In this document: positions 52,364 to 61,685 of the stretch, piece by piece | Layout of the letters: every line of letters begins with the position of its first letter | Position numbering within the stretch: position 1 is the first letter of the stretch | Assembly: GCF_024707505.1 (NCBI RefSeq) | Contig: NZ_CP102604.1 | Location: 868,001 to 932,000, forward strand | Reading direction: 5' to 3' | DNA from: Pantoea sp. SOD02 | GTDB lineage: Bacteria; Pseudomonadota; Gammaproteobacteria; Enterobacterales; Enterobacteriaceae | DNA: 64,000 nt | Notes under the pieces: model-generated | Told to the model about the DNA's origin: nothing | Database searches by the model: none | The model's input: the letters and a program-made list of their open reading frames with translations, nothing else | Made by a program: the position numbers and the translations under genes

Positions 52364-54511
52364 TTGAATATTATTGCGATCATGGGACCGCACGGCGCTT
52401 TTTACAAAGATGAGCCTATTCGCGAACTGGATGCTGCCCTTAAGCTGCAAGGCTTCCAAACCGTTTACCCCAATAATGCCAGCGACCTGCTGAAGTTGAT
52501 TGAACACAATCCGCGTATCTGCGGAGTGATTTTTGACTGGGACGATTACAGTCTGGCGCTGTGTAGCGACATCAATCAGCTCAATGAATATCTGCCGCTG
52601 TATGCTTTCATCAACACCCATTCACAAATGGATGTCAGCATCAACGAGATGCGCATGGCGCTGCACTTCTTCGAATATGCCTTGAGCGCTGCCGATGACA
52701 TCGCGCTGCATATTCGTCAGTACACCGATGAGTACATCGACAATATCACGCCGCCGCTGACCAAAGCGTTGTTCACCTACGTTAAAGAGGGCAAATACAC
52801 CTTCTGTACGCCAGGTCACATGGGCGGCAGCGCGTTCCAGAAAAGCCCGGTGGGCAGCTTGTTTTATGACTTCTTTGGCTCGAACACCCTAAAAGCAGAT
52901 GTCTCGATCTCGGTGACAGAACTGGGTTCGTTGCTCGATCACACCGGCCCGCATCTGGAAGCGGAGGAGTACGTCGCGCGCACCTTTGGCGCCGAGCAAA
53001 GCTACATGGTGACCAACGGCACGTCGACCTCGAACAAAATTGTCGGCATGTATGCGGCGCCTGCGGGCAGCACGGTGCTGATTGACCGCAACTGCCATAA
53101 ATCGCTGACTCATTTGCTGATGATGAGCGACATCATCCCGATCTGGCTCAAACCAACGCGCAACGCGCTGGGCATTTTGGGCGGCATTCCACAGCGCGAG
53201 TTTACGCGTGACAGCATCCAGCAAAAGGTCAACGCCACGCCGCGCGCCAGCTGGCCGGTGCATGCGGTGATCACCAACTCAACCTACGATGGCCTACTGT
53301 ATAACACGCAATTCATCAAACAGACGCTGGATGTGCCATCGATCCACTTTGATTCTGCGTGGGTGCCGTACACCAATTTCCATCCAATTTATGCCGGTAA
53401 AAGCGGCATGAGCGGCGACCGTGTTCCCGGAAAAGTGATCTATGAAACGCAATCGACGCACAAACTGCTGGCGGCGTTCTCGCAGGCTTCGCTGATTCAT
53501 ATCAAAGGTGATTACGACGAGCACACCTTTAACGAAGCCTACATGATGCACACCACCACCTCGCCGAGCTACGCGATTGTCTCGTCGATTGAAACTGCAG
53601 CGGCGATGCTGCGCGGTAATCCGGGTAAGCGATTGATCAACCGCTCGGTTGAACGTGCACTGCATTTCCGTCGTGAAATTCAGCGCTTACGGGAAGAGTG
53701 CGAAGGCTGGTTCTTTGATATCTGGCAGCCGGAGCAGGTCGATCAAGCCGAATGCTGGCCGATTCAGCCGGGCGAAGAGGATTGGCACGGTTTCACTCAT
53801 GCCGACCGCGATCATATGTATCTCGATCCGATCAAAGTCACCATTCTGACGCCGGGCATGAGCGAGCTGGGCAAGATGGCGGAAGAGGGCATTCCAGCCG
53901 CGTTGGTGGCTAAGTTCCTCGATCAGCGCGGTATCGTGGTGGAGAAAACCGGGCCGTACAATCTGCTGTTCCTATTCAGCATTGGCATTGATAAAACCAA
54001 AGCGATGAGCGTGCTGCGTGGGCTGACGGAGTTTAAGCGGGCTTACGATCTCAACCTGCGCGTGAAAAACATGCTGCCGGATCTCTATGCTGAAGATCCC
54101 GACTTCTACCGCAACATGCGCATTCAGACGCTGGCGCAGGGCATCCATCAGTTGATCCTGCAACACGATCTGCCGCGCCTGATGTTGAAAGCGTTCGACG
54201 TGCTGCCGGAGATGAAGATGACGCCGCATCAGGCGTTTCAGCGCCAGGTGAAAGGTCAGGTGGAAACGGTGGATATTCGCGAGTTGGTAGGGCGCATTTC
54301 TGCCAACATGATTCTGCCGTATCCGCCAGGCGTGCCGGTGGTGATGCCGGGCGAGATGATTACGGAACAGAGCCGTTCCGTGCTCGATTTTCTGCTGATG
54401 CTCTGCACTATTGGTCGACACTATCCCGGCTTCGAAACCGATATTCACGGTGCAACGCTGACGGAAGATGGCCGCTATCTGGTGCGCGTATTGCGTGAAG
54501 AAGTCGGATAA
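52364..54511 (+). CDS. ldcC: Lysine decarboxylase, LdcC type
   Basis: PLP enzyme converting lysine to cadaverine. The 715-residue protein has the N-terminal wing domain (MNIIAIMGPHGAFYKDEPI), the PLP-binding core with TPGHMGGSAFQKSP, HFDSAWVPY and the lysine in ETQSTHKLLAAFSQAS near 367, and the C-terminal domain ending DGRYLVRVLREEVG. It starts at TTG 52364, three bases after the near-perfect ribosome binding site AGGAGGTGA. Its place between accA and yaeR matches E. coli ldcC rather than cadA, and no cadB or cadC is adjacent; the LdcC assignment rests on this context. Confidence 0.93.
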   Translation: MNIIAIMGPHGAFYKDEPIRELDAALKLQGFQTVYPNNASDLLKLIEHNPRICGVIFDWDDYSLALCSDINQLNEYLPLYAFINTHSQMDVSINEMRMALHFFEYALSAADDIALHIRQYTDEYIDNITPPLTKALFTYVKEGKYTFCTPGHMGGSAFQKSPVGSLFYDFFGSNTLKADVSISVTELGSLLDHTGPHLEAEEYVARTFGAEQSYMVTNGTSTSNKIVGMYAAPAGSTVLIDRNCHKSLTHLLMMSDIIPIWLKPTRNALGILGGIPQREFTRDSIQQKVNATPRASWPVHAVITNSTYDGLLYNTQFIKQTLDVPSIHFDSAWVPYTNFHPIYAGKSGMSGDRVPGKVIYETQSTHKLLAAFSQASLIHIKGDYDEHTFNEAYMMHTTTSPSYAIVSSIETAAAMLRGNPGKRLINRSVERALHFRREIQRLREECEGWFFDIWQPEQVDQAECWPIQPGEEDWHGFTHADRDHMYLDPIKVTILTPGMSELGKMAEEGIPAALVAKFLDQRGIVVEKTGPYNLLFLFSIGIDKTKAMSVLRGLTEFKRAYDLNLRVKNMLPDLYAEDPDFYRNMRIQTLAQGIHQLILQHDLPRLMLKAFDVLPEMKMTPHQAFQRQVKGQVETVDIRELVGRISANMILPYPPGVPVVMPGEMITEQSRSVLDFLLMLCTIGRHYPGFETDIHGATLTEDGRYLVRVLREEVG

Positions 54512-54576
54512 TCACCTCTTTCCAACGCCGCTTTTGCCACGTAGGGTAAGCGGCTTATGTGAAAACCGGAGTCGCT

Positions 54577-54966
54577 ATGCTGCAGATAAAACAGATCCAC
54601 CACATCGCCATTATTGCTACCGATTATCAGCGCAGTAAGGCGTTTTATTGTGATGTGCTGGGTTTTGAATTGTTGGGTGAATATTACCGCGCCGAGCGCG
54701 ACTCGTGGAAAGGCGATCTCGGCCTGAACGGGGTTTACACCATCGAGCTGTTCTCTTTCCCATCGCCGCCGCCACGCGTCAGTGGGCCGGAAGCCTGCGG
54801 CCTGCGCCATCTGGCGTTTTGCGTTGAGGATGTTGAACAGTCAATTGCGGCGCTGGCGGAGAAGGGCGTGACGTGCGAGCCGATTCGTATTGATGCGTTA
54901 ACCGGTAAAGCCTGCACCTTCTTCCCCGATCCGGACGGTTTGCCGCTGGAGCTGTATCAGGCGTAA
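54577..54966 (+). CDS. yaeR: VOC-superfamily (glyoxalase-like) protein YaeR
   Basis: Small metalloenzyme-like protein of unknown substrate. The 129-residue product matches E. coli YaeR: HHIAIIATDYQRSKAFYCDVLGF at the N-terminus, YTIELFSFP, GLRHLAFCVEDV and DPDGLPLELYQA, giving the His/Glu/His/Glu metal set typical of the fold. ATG 54577 lies five bases after CGGAG; the open frame extends six codons upstream. It sits between ldcC and tilS as in E. coli. Confidence 0.93.
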   Translation: MLQIKQIHHIAIIATDYQRSKAFYCDVLGFELLGEYYRAERDSWKGDLGLNGVYTIELFSFPSPPPRVSGPEACGLRHLAFCVEDVEQSIAALAEKGVTCEPIRIDALTGKACTFFPDPDGLPLELYQA

Positions 54967-55020
54967 ACTAGCGTCCGCCGCGAGCCGCAATTCGGTGGCT
55001 CGCCCGGACGGAACGCGCTC

Positions 55021-56322
55021 ATGTCTTTATCTCATCTTGCTTCGCTGCTGACACCCGACGCTGGCTATGTGCTGGCGTTCAGCGGCGGACTCGATTCCAC
55101 CGTGCTGCTGCATCAATTGGTCTGCTGGCAACGTCAGCAGCCAGCGCTGCGCGTGCGCGCGTTACACGTCCATCATGGTCTGAGCCCAAATGCCGATAGC
55201 TGGGCGCTGCATTGCCAGCACCTTTGCCAGCAGTGGCAGATTCCCTGTGAAGTGCTGCATGTGCAGGTTGATGGTCGCGCCAACGGCATTGAAGCGGCCG
55301 CCCGCGAGGCGCGCTATCAGGCGCTGTTTCAGCAGCTGCAACCCGGTGAGCACTTACTTACCGCTCAGCACCTCGACGACCAGGCGGAAACGCTGCTGCT
55401 GGCGTTAAAACGCGGCAGCGGACCGGCGGGTTTGGCCGCGATGCCGCCGCAGCGCAGCGTTGGCGATCATTGGCATCTGCGTCCATTGCTCGACGTTAGC
55501 CGTCAGCAACTGGAAAACTACGCTGCCGATCATCAGTTGCGCTGGATTGAAGATGAAAGCAACGCCGATAGCCGCTATGACCGCAACTTCCTGCGTCAGC
55601 AGGTGCTGCCGTTGCTGCAGGCCCGCTGGCCGCACTTCAGCGCCGCCAGTGCACGCAGCGCCGCACTGTGTGGCGAACAGGAGCAATTGCTCGACGAGTT
55701 GCTGGCGGAACAGCTGGCGCAGCTTAGCGATGCGCAGGGCGCGCTGCACTTCCCACCGTTAATGAACATGAGTGAAGCGCGGCGTCATGCGCTGTTACGC
55801 CGCTGGATTGCCCAACAGGGCGGCGCGATGCCTTCGCGCGAGGCGCTGAAACGCATCACCGATGAAGTCATCAACAGCCGTGAAGATGCTAAACCCTGTT
55901 TGCGCTTCAGCGCTTTTGAGCTGCGCCGCTATCGCCAGAAACTCTATTGGTTAACGCCACAGCCTTCACTTAGTCAGCACTCGCTAACCTGGCAAGACCA
56001 CACGCAACCGCTCGATTTACCGGCCGGTTTAGGTTCGCTGCAAGCGAATGCTCGGATTGCCGAGCTGCGTCAGCCTGCAGCGGATGAAGCGATCACAGTC
56101 CGCTTCCAGGCGCAGGGTTATTATCACTTGCAGGGGCGCGCAGGTGGCCGCGAGATGAAGAAGCTATGGCAAGAGTTGGGCGTTGCGCCCTGGCTGCGCG
56201 AACGTATCCCGTTGATTTACTTTAACCAGACGCTAATTAGCGCGCCGGGACTGTTTATTACCCGTGAAGGCGCTGCCAGCAATGAGCAAGGCTGGCAGGC
56301 GATCTGGTCACCACAACAATAA
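55021..56322 (+). CDS. tilS: tRNA(Ile)-lysidine synthetase (TilS)
   Basis: Modifies the CAU anticodon of a minor tRNA(Ile) with lysine, changing its codon and amino-acid identity; essential. The 433-residue protein has the PP-loop FSGGLDSTVL near residues 20-29, HVHHGLSPNADSW, LTAQHLDDQAET, and C-terminal substrate-binding domains with a GGREMKKLWQELGVAPWLRERIPL block. ATG 55021 follows GGAACGCGCTC. A cytochrome c gene starts 11 bp after its stop. Confidence 0.97.
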   Translation: MSLSHLASLLTPDAGYVLAFSGGLDSTVLLHQLVCWQRQQPALRVRALHVHHGLSPNADSWALHCQHLCQQWQIPCEVLHVQVDGRANGIEAAAREARYQALFQQLQPGEHLLTAQHLDDQAETLLLALKRGSGPAGLAAMPPQRSVGDHWHLRPLLDVSRQQLENYAADHQLRWIEDESNADSRYDRNFLRQQVLPLLQARWPHFSAASARSAALCGEQEQLLDELLAEQLAQLSDAQGALHFPPLMNMSEARRHALLRRWIAQQGGAMPSREALKRITDEVINSREDAKPCLRFSAFELRRYRQKLYWLTPQPSLSQHSLTWQDHTQPLDLPAGLGSLQANARIAELRQPAADEAITVRFQAQGYYHLQGRAGGREMKKLWQELGVAPWLRERIPLIYFNQTLISAPGLFITREGAASNEQGWQAIWSPQQ

Positions 56323-56333
56323 AATGGAGAGCA

Positions 56334-56645
56334 ATGATGAAACTTTGGATGGCAGCGACGTTATTCGCTGCGGCGCTGCCGGCGTTGGCCGACGGCGATG
56401 TCAATGCAGGCGCGCAAAAAGCGGCAAGCTGCATGGCGTGTCACGGCGCCGAGGGCAAAAGCGCGGTGCCGCTCTATCCCAATCTGGCCGGGCAACATGC
56501 GCCTTATCTGCTGCATTCACTGCAAGCCTATAAAAAAGGCGAGCGGAGCGGTGGCCAGGCGGAAGTGATGAAAGCGTTTGTGGCAGGATTGAGCGATCGG
56601 GATATGGCAGATTTATCGGCGTATTACAGTTCGTTAAAGCCTTAA
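56334..56645 (+). CDS. Small periplasmic monohaem cytochrome c (class I, c553-like)
   Basis: The 103-residue precursor has a Sec signal peptide (MMKLWMAATLFAAALPALA), a single haem site CMACH (Cys33, Cys36, His37), a likely axial Met79 in AEVMKAF, and the C-terminal LSDRDMADLSAYYSSLKP helix typical of c4/c553 cytochromes. It is predicted to carry electrons in the periplasm; the donor and acceptor are unknown, and maturation would need a Ccm system elsewhere. A second ATG at 56337 is equally possible as start. No such gene lies here in E. coli, where rof follows tilS. The 11 bp gap suggests co-transcription with tilS. Confidence 0.9.
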   Translation: MMKLWMAATLFAAALPALADGDVNAGAQKAASCMACHGAEGKSAVPLYPNLAGQHAPYLLHSLQAYKKGERSGGQAEVMKAFVAGLSDRDMADLSAYYSSLKP

Positions 56646-56652
56646 GCGAGGT

Positions 56653-56674
56653 GGGCGGGATGTGATTCCCGCCC
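56653..56674. terminator. Hairpin between the cytochrome c gene and rof
   Basis: Eight-base stem GGGCGGGA/TCCCGCCC with a six-base loop, located between two convergent stops. Only a short TTTT follows, 9 bases later on the plus strand, so it is a weak or bidirectional terminator. Confidence 0.55.
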
Positions 56675-56684
56675 GAGAGAGGTT

Positions 56685-56948
56685 TTACTCGTCTTCGCTA
56701 ACGACGACGGTGCCCAGCTCCGGATGGGTGAAGCTGGCGATGTGGTCGAGCCGCACTTCGCGGGTCTCGCCTGAGAGATCGACGGCAAGGTACTCAACGT
56801 TTTTACGTGAGACCATGTCCACGGCTTTCGCCTTGAGCTGATCGCCGTTTTTTAACTCTAACGACAGCGTCCAGTTTTTTTGGCAGGCGAGTTCGAGGTT
56901 GTCGTAATCATCGCAGTTGATGGGTTTATAGGCTTCATTCGTCAACAT
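56685..56948 (-). CDS. rof: Rho-binding antiterminator Rof (YaeO)
   Basis: Small protein that binds Rho near its primary RNA site and inhibits Rho-dependent termination. The 87-residue product matches E. coli Rof: [17 protein letters not shown] near the N-terminus, [35 protein letters not shown], and an acidic tail. The yaeP gene upstream overlaps its start by 14 bp, so the pair is translationally coupled, as in E. coli. Confidence 0.96.
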   Translation of the reverse strand: MLTNEAYKPINCDDYDNLELACQKNWTLSLELKNGDQLKAKAVDMVSRKNVEYLAVDLSGETREVRLDHIASFTHPELGTVVVSEDE

Positions 56949-57135
56949 AGTCGCTCACCAATAAGTTTGCAGCGGCATACGCTGCTTGTTCCCTGAGAGA
57001 AGAGTTTAGCGCAGAATCAGCGGCAATATCGTTGAGAGCCTTCAACGCACAACCTATGGCGTCTGGCACATACCCAAGGTCGCCGCTACCAATTTCGGCA
57101 TACTTCTGGCGAACTAACTCACAATACTTTTGCAC
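56935..57135 (-). CDS. yaeP: Conserved small protein YaeP (UPF0253)
   Basis: Unknown function; always paired with rof in enterobacteria. The product reads [26 protein letters not shown] and ends [16 protein letters not shown], 66 residues like E. coli YaeP. GTG at 57135 lies five bases after a perfect AGGAGG (57146-57141) and aligns with the E. coli start; a GTG two codons earlier overlaps the ribosome binding site. The 214 bp upstream to arfB holds the divergent promoters and no visible gene. Confidence 0.93.
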   Translation of the reverse strand: MQKYCELVRQKYAEIGSGDLGYVPDAIGCALKALNDIAADSALNSSLREQAAYAAANLLVSDYVDE

Positions 57136-57349
57136 ATACACCTCCTCAGCAGAGTTGATACTCTGGATGATAGGCGACTATATCACAGGAATTTCATGGA
57201 AATCAGCCCGGTCGTCACGGGAATGATGCAAGGAAATGGGCAAAAGTGACATTTCGCGCTGGTCTCATGCACGCAGCGTGCGCACAAAAGGTTAAGTTGA
57301 TGAACAGGTTATTACACGACGCAACGTCGAGCCAAACGGCAGGTGACAG

Positions 57350-57760
57350 ATGATTGTGCTGTCTCGATCGCTTTCACTTGCAGATAATGAAGTGGAGCTC
57401 AGTGCCATCCGTGCGCAAGGTGCCGGTGGCCAGCATGTGAATAAAACCTCCACGGCGATTCACCTGCGGTTTGATATTCATGCATCATCGCTGCCGCCGT
57501 TCTATAAAGAGCGACTGCTGGCGGCGAGTCATCATTTGATCACTGCAGAAGGTGTGGTGATTATCAAAGCGCAGGAGCATCGCAGCCAGGAAATGAATCG
57601 GGAAGCGGCCGTGCAGCGGCTGATTAATCTGATTCAGGAGTTAACCACGGTGGAAAAGGTTCGGCGTGCAACCAAACCCACGCACGGCTCCAAAGTGAGG
57701 CGGCTGGAAGGTAAAACCCGGCGCAGTAACGTGAAGGCGATGCGTGGAAAGGTACAATAA
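57350..57760 (+). CDS. arfB: Alternative ribosome-rescue factor ArfB (YaeJ)
   Basis: Codon-independent peptidyl-tRNA hydrolase that frees ribosomes stalled on non-stop mRNAs. The 136-residue protein has the GGQ motif at 26-28 ([15 protein letters not shown]) and the basic C-terminal tail [28 protein letters not shown] that enters the empty mRNA channel. E. coli ArfB has 140 residues. In E. coli nlpE and yaeF follow; here arfB is directly convergent with proS and they share a terminator. Confidence 0.97.
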   Translation: MIVLSRSLSLADNEVELSAIRAQGAGGQHVNKTSTAIHLRFDIHASSLPPFYKERLLAASHHLITAEGVVIIKAQEHRSQEMNREAAVQRLINLIQELTTVEKVRRATKPTHGSKVRRLEGKTRRSNVKAMRGKVQ

Positions 57761-57786
57761 AAAACGCCTCCGGCTGGAGGCGTTTT
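57761..57786. terminator. Bidirectional terminator between arfB and proS
   Basis: Eleven-base perfect stem AAAACGCCTCC/GGAGGCGTTTT with a GGCT loop; A and T flanks make it functional on both strands for the convergent genes. Confidence 0.95.
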
Positions 57787-57790
57787 AGCG

Positions 57791-59509
57791 TTACTTGTTC
57801 AGGGCTTTCGCCAGGAAGTCGACGATGTCATGTTGCTTAATCATCTGCTTCTCGCTGGCGGTACGCGCCTTGTACTCGATCTCTTCGTTGTCGAGATTAC
57901 GATCGCCAATCACGATGGTGTGCGGCACGCCAATCAGCTCCATATCCGCAAACATCACGCCTGGACGCTCTTTGCGGTCATCCAGAATCACGTCAATGCC
58001 TTTGGCACGCAGCGTGTTGTACAGCTCTTCAGCCAACTGCTGCACACGGAAAGATTTGTGCATGTTCATTGGCAGAATCGCCACTTCAAACGGTGCTAAT
58101 GCTGCAGGCCAGATGATACCGCGCTCGTCGTTGTTCTGCTCAATCGCAGCCGCTACAACACGCGTGATACCGATACCGTAGCAGCCCATGGTCATCACCT
58201 GGTTACGACCATCTTCGCCTTGTACTGCCGCTTTCATCGCTTCGGAGTACTTGGTACCCAACTGGAAGATGTGGCCTACTTCGATACCGCGTTTAATCTG
58301 CAGCGTGCCTTTGCCGTCTGGGCTTGGATCGCCTTCCACCACGTTACGGATATCTTCCACACGTGGTTCTGGCAGATCGCGTCCCCAGTTGATGCCGCTC
58401 AAATGCTTGCCATCAATGTTCGCGCCGGCGCAGAAGTCGCTGGTTTTCGCTACGGTACGATCGGCGATCACTGGCATGGTTAAACCGACCGGGCCGAGTG
58501 AGCCTGGACCGGCACCCAGCAGCGCGCGAATCTGTTCTTCGCTCGCCATCTCCAGCGGTTCAGCGACGATATCCAGCTTCTCGGCTTTGATTTCGTTCAA
58601 CTGATGATCGCCGCGCAGCAGCAGGGCAACCAGCGTGTGGCCGCTCTCTTCGCTGGCTTTGACGAACAGCGTCTTAACAGTTTTCTCAATCGGCAGCTGA
58701 TGTTGTTCAACCAACTCGGCGATAGTCTTGGCGTTTGGCGTATCGAACTGCGTCATAGCGGCAGTTGCCTGCGGACGCTCGCCAGCCGGCGCTAAGGCTT
58801 CGGCTTTCTCAATGTTGGCCGCGTAATCGGATTCGCTAGAGAAGATCACGTCATCTTCACCGCTCAGCGCCAGCACCTGGAATTCATGTGATGCGCTGCC
58901 GCCGATAGAACCGGTGTCAGCTTGTACGGCGCGGAAATCCAGGCCCATACGGCTGAAGCTTTGGCTATAAGCGCGGTACATCGCGTCGTAGGTTTCCTGC
59001 AGCGATTCCTGCGTGGTGTGGAACGAGTAAGCATCTTTCATGATGAACTCGCGTGAACGCATCACACCAAAACGCGGACGCACTTCATCGCGGAATTTGG
59101 TCTGGATCTGATACAGATTGATCGGCAGCTGCTTATAAGAGCTCAGCTCGTTGCGGATCAGATCGGTGACCACTTCTTCGTGGGTTGGACCCAGCACGAA
59201 GGGACGTTCGTGACGATCTTTAACGCGCAGCAGTTCCGGGCCGTACTGCTCCCAACGGCCACTCTCTTCCCACAGATCGGCAGGCTGAACCACCGGCATG
59301 GAGATCTCAATCGCACCGGCGTTGTTCATCTCTTCACGCACGATGTTTTCAACTTTTCGCAGCACGCGAATACCGGTCGGCAACCAGGTGTAAAGACCAG
59401 AAGCCAGTTTGCGGATCATGCCGGCGCGCAGCATCAGCTGGTGGCTGATCACTTCTGCATCGGAAGGTGTCTCCTTCAGAGTGGAGAGCAGATATTGAGT
59501 AGTACGCAT
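57791..59509 (-). CDS. proS: Prolyl-tRNA synthetase (ProS)
   Basis: Class II synthetase that charges tRNA(Pro). The 572-residue bacterial-type protein has motif 1-2 regions ([39 protein letters not shown]), an inserted YbaK-like editing domain about residues 230-380 that removes mischarged alanine, motif 3 ([19 protein letters not shown]) and an anticodon-binding domain. Start ATG 59509 gives [15 protein letters not shown]. It is separated from trmO by 89 bp. Confidence 0.98.
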   Translation of the reverse strand: MRTTQYLLSTLKETPSDAEVISHQLMLRAGMIRKLASGLYTWLPTGIRVLRKVENIVREEMNNAGAIEISMPVVQPADLWEESGRWEQYGPELLRVKDRHERPFVLGPTHEEVVTDLIRNELSSYKQLPINLYQIQTKFRDEVRPRFGVMRSREFIMKDAYSFHTTQESLQETYDAMYRAYSQSFSRMGLDFRAVQADTGSIGGSASHEFQVLALSGEDDVIFSSESDYAANIEKAEALAPAGERPQATAAMTQFDTPNAKTIAELVEQHQLPIEKTVKTLFVKASEESGHTLVALLLRGDHQLNEIKAEKLDIVAEPLEMASEEQIRALLGAGPGSLGPVGLTMPVIADRTVAKTSDFCAGANIDGKHLSGINWGRDLPEPRVEDIRNVVEGDPSPDGKGTLQIKRGIEVGHIFQLGTKYSEAMKAAVQGEDGRNQVMTMGCYGIGITRVVAAAIEQNNDERGIIWPAALAPFEVAILPMNMHKSFRVQQLAEELYNTLRAKGIDVILDDRKERPGVMFADMELIGVPHTIVIGDRNLDNEEIEYKARTASEKQMIKQHDIVDFLAKALNK

Positions 59510-59598
59510 TGATTACGATTCCATTTATACGGAAGGAGACTGACAAAATTTTTCTGGCGGCTAGTGTACCAGCGAGAACAATCACTCAAAAGCGCGTT

Positions 59599-60306
59599 TT
59601 AACGGGGATCGAGGGCGATCACCTCGGTTCCTGCCGCATCAATGCGCCAGCGCACGTTAAAGTCGAGTAGCCAGGCGGCATATTCACGATCTTCGGTCTC
59701 GCCTTTACGGTAAGCCGGACGCGGATCCTGCGCCAGCACCTCGCTAATGAAACGCGCTAACTGCGGATAGGTTTTCTGCTGCTGTTGAAGCTGGCTCTGC
59801 GCCAGCGGCGAAAAGCGTACCGGCATACTGGCATCAGGTGCCGCTTGCGCAAACCCGGCGCGCGCATCTGGCAGCGCTTCGGCAAATGGCAGATAAGGTT
59901 TGATATCCACCACCGGCGTGCCATCGACTAAATCGAGGCTGCCGAGCTGCAAGATCACCTGCTGCTTCTCGCAGCGAATGCCTTTTAACTCAACCAGCGA
60001 CATGCCGATAGGATTGGGGCGGAAGGTTGAACGGGTGGCAAAAACGCCCATACGCGCATTGCCGCCGAGGCGCGGTGGACGTACTGTCGGACGCCAGCCA
60101 CCTTCCATGGTTTGGTGAAACACAAACAGCACCCACAAATGACTGAATTCTTCGAGCCCGCGCACCGCTTCCGGCTGATTATAAGGCGGCAGCAGATGCA
60201 GCTCGCCGCCGCCATCCTGCACCAGACCGGGCTGGCGCGGGACGGCAAACTTCTCTTTCCACGGCGAACGAATCACGCCGATTTGCGCGAAGGCAAAGTC
60301 ACTCAT
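59599..60306 (-). CDS. trmO: tRNA (adenine(37)-N6)-methyltransferase TrmO
   Basis: Methylates t6A37 of tRNA(Thr) using S-adenosylmethionine through an unusual beta-barrel fold. The 235-residue product (same as E. coli) shows IGVIRSPWKEKFAVPRQPG, FSHLWVLFVFHQT, ATRSTFRPNPIGMSLVEL and DIKPYLPFAE. ATG 60306 is chosen because it overlaps the rcsF stop as ATGA and gives the E. coli N-terminus; the open frame continues upstream into rcsF. Confidence 0.96.
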   Translation of the reverse strand: MSDFAFAQIGVIRSPWKEKFAVPRQPGLVQDGGGELHLLPPYNQPEAVRGLEEFSHLWVLFVFHQTMEGGWRPTVRPPRLGGNARMGVFATRSTFRPNPIGMSLVELKGIRCEKQQVILQLGSLDLVDGTPVVDIKPYLPFAEALPDARAGFAQAAPDASMPVRFSPLAQSQLQQQQKTYPQLARFISEVLAQDPRPAYRKGETEDREYAAWLLDFNVRWRIDAAGTEVIALDPR

Positions 60307-60704
60307 TGATTCGAGACTTTCAGTGCAGAGCCCTGACAAATGGCCTGGCGATAGCATCCCGGCGTGCTGGTGACAATTTCGCACTTATGCAACAGGACTG
60401 CGTTGGCTTTCATGCCGGCCGCTCGGATCTGCAGGCGCTTGCGCGCAGTGTTAATGTTAGGAGGCGAATCCTGGCTGCTGCTCTGGCAATCTTCAGCGGA
60501 CACTTCGCCCAAATCGCGGAACGGGTTGCTGACCAGATCGGCCGCATCGGTGTAGATCTTCACCGGCGCAGGACGTGGCGTCGGTTTGCGTTCTGGCTCG
60601 CTGGATGCCTGTTGCGGGCGAGAAGGAGCACTGCTTATCGGGTGATATTCACGCACACACCCGGTTAGCATCAATGCCAACAAGCAGAGCGGTAAAAAAC
60701 GCAT
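60303..60704 (-). CDS. rcsF: Outer-membrane stress-sensor lipoprotein RcsF
   Basis: Detects envelope damage and activates the Rcs phosphorelay through IgaA; it is threaded through BamA-OMP complexes. The 133-residue precursor has a lipobox LTGC with Cys16, a Pro/Ser/Arg-rich linker (about 22-48) and a folded domain with four cysteines (73, 108, 117, 123) that form non-consecutive disulfides in E. coli. It overlaps trmO by 4 bp. Its partner BamA is encoded at 40374-42785. Confidence 0.96.
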   Translation of the reverse strand: MRFLPLCLLALMLTGCVREYHPISSAPSRPQQASSEPERKPTPRPAPVKIYTDAADLVSNPFRDLGEVSAEDCQSSSQDSPPNINTARKRLQIRAAGMKANAVLLHKCEIVTSTPGCYRQAICQGSALKVSNQ

Positions 60705-60783
60705 GGCAACATCCTCAAGTAATAAAAAGTGGCGTTATTGAAACAAGGACGACAATAAATAACAAGTCAGGTGCAATTTATGG

Positions 60784-60811
60784 CAAAAGAAAGGGCGGCC
60801 GAAGCCGCCCT
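60784..60811 (-). terminator. Terminator after metQ
   Basis: On the minus strand the stem AGGGCGGC/GCCGCCCT has a TTCG tetraloop and is followed by TTCTTTT, 22 bp past the metQ stop. It ends the metNIQ operon. Confidence 0.93.
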
Positions 60812-60832
60812 GCAAGGCATGAAAGGTGAAAA

Positions 60833-61648
60833 TTACCAGCCTTTCACTGCGCCGCCGTTGAAGATCTTGTTGGCCGCTTCAGACACTTCGTCTGACTGGT
60901 AAGCCTCAACAAACTTCTTCACGTTCTCAGCGTCTTTGTTGTCTTCACGGGTCACGATCAGGTTCACGTAAGGTGAATCTTTGTCTTCCACGAAGATGCC
61001 ATCTTTCGCTGGCGTCAGACCAATCTGGCTAGCGTAAGTGGTGTTGATCACCGCCAGAGCGATCTGCTGATCATCAAGTGAACGTGGCAGCTGCGGCGCT
61101 TCCAGCTCAACAATCTTCAGTTTTTTCGGGTTCTCGGTGATATCCAGTGAAGTTGGCAGCAGACCAACGCCATCTTTCAGTTTGATCAGGCCCACTTTCT
61201 GCAGCAGCAGCAGAGAACGTCCCAGGTTGGTTGGATCGTTCGGGATAGCGATCTGTGAACCGTCCTGCAGCTCATCCAGTGATTTGATTTTCTTCGAGTA
61301 GCCGGCGATTGGGTAAACGAAGGTGTTCGCCACCGCAGTCAGCTTGTAGCCGCGATCTTTGATCTGCTGATCCAGATACGGTTTGTGCTGGAAGGCGTTA
61401 GCGTCGATATCACCTTTGCTCAGCGCTTCGTTTGGCAACACGTAATCGTTAAAGGTCACCAGCTCAACGTCGAGGCCATATTTCTCTTTCGCCACTTTCA
61501 CCGCAGTTTCAGCAACCTGCTGCTCAGCACCGACGATCACACCCACTTTAATATGGTTTGGATCTTTTGCTTTCTGATCGCATCCTGCCAGCGCAATTGC
61601 GCCAATCAGAGCACCCACAGCGGCAATCTTTTTAAATGTAAAAGACAT
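60833..61648 (-). CDS. metQ: Methionine-binding lipoprotein MetQ
   Basis: Periplasmic substrate-binding lipoprotein of the MetNIQ importer for L- and D-methionine. The 271-residue precursor has a lipobox LAGC with Cys23, then HIKVGVIVGAEQQVAETA, DANAFQHKPYLDQQI and YPIAGYSKKIKSLDEL, family blocks of the NlpA group, ending NGGAVKGW. It follows metI after 37 bp and ends at a strong terminator. Confidence 0.97.
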   Translation of the reverse strand: MSFTFKKIAAVGALIGAIALAGCDQKAKDPNHIKVGVIVGAEQQVAETAVKVAKEKYGLDVELVTFNDYVLPNEALSKGDIDANAFQHKPYLDQQIKDRGYKLTAVANTFVYPIAGYSKKIKSLDELQDGSQIAIPNDPTNLGRSLLLLQKVGLIKLKDGVGLLPTSLDITENPKKLKIVELEAPQLPRSLDDQQIALAVINTTYASQIGLTPAKDGIFVEDKDSPYVNLIVTREDNKDAENVKKFVEAYQSDEVSEAANKIFNGGAVKGW

Positions 61649-61685
61649 ATCCCTTCCTTAATAGAGGACTATTGATGTTGCTTGC

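Noticed and set aside
54541..54559. GTAGGGTAAGCGGC before yaeR as another copy of the palindromic repeat
   Set aside because: Only the GTAGGGT end matches; the GCCAT/ATGGC core is missing.
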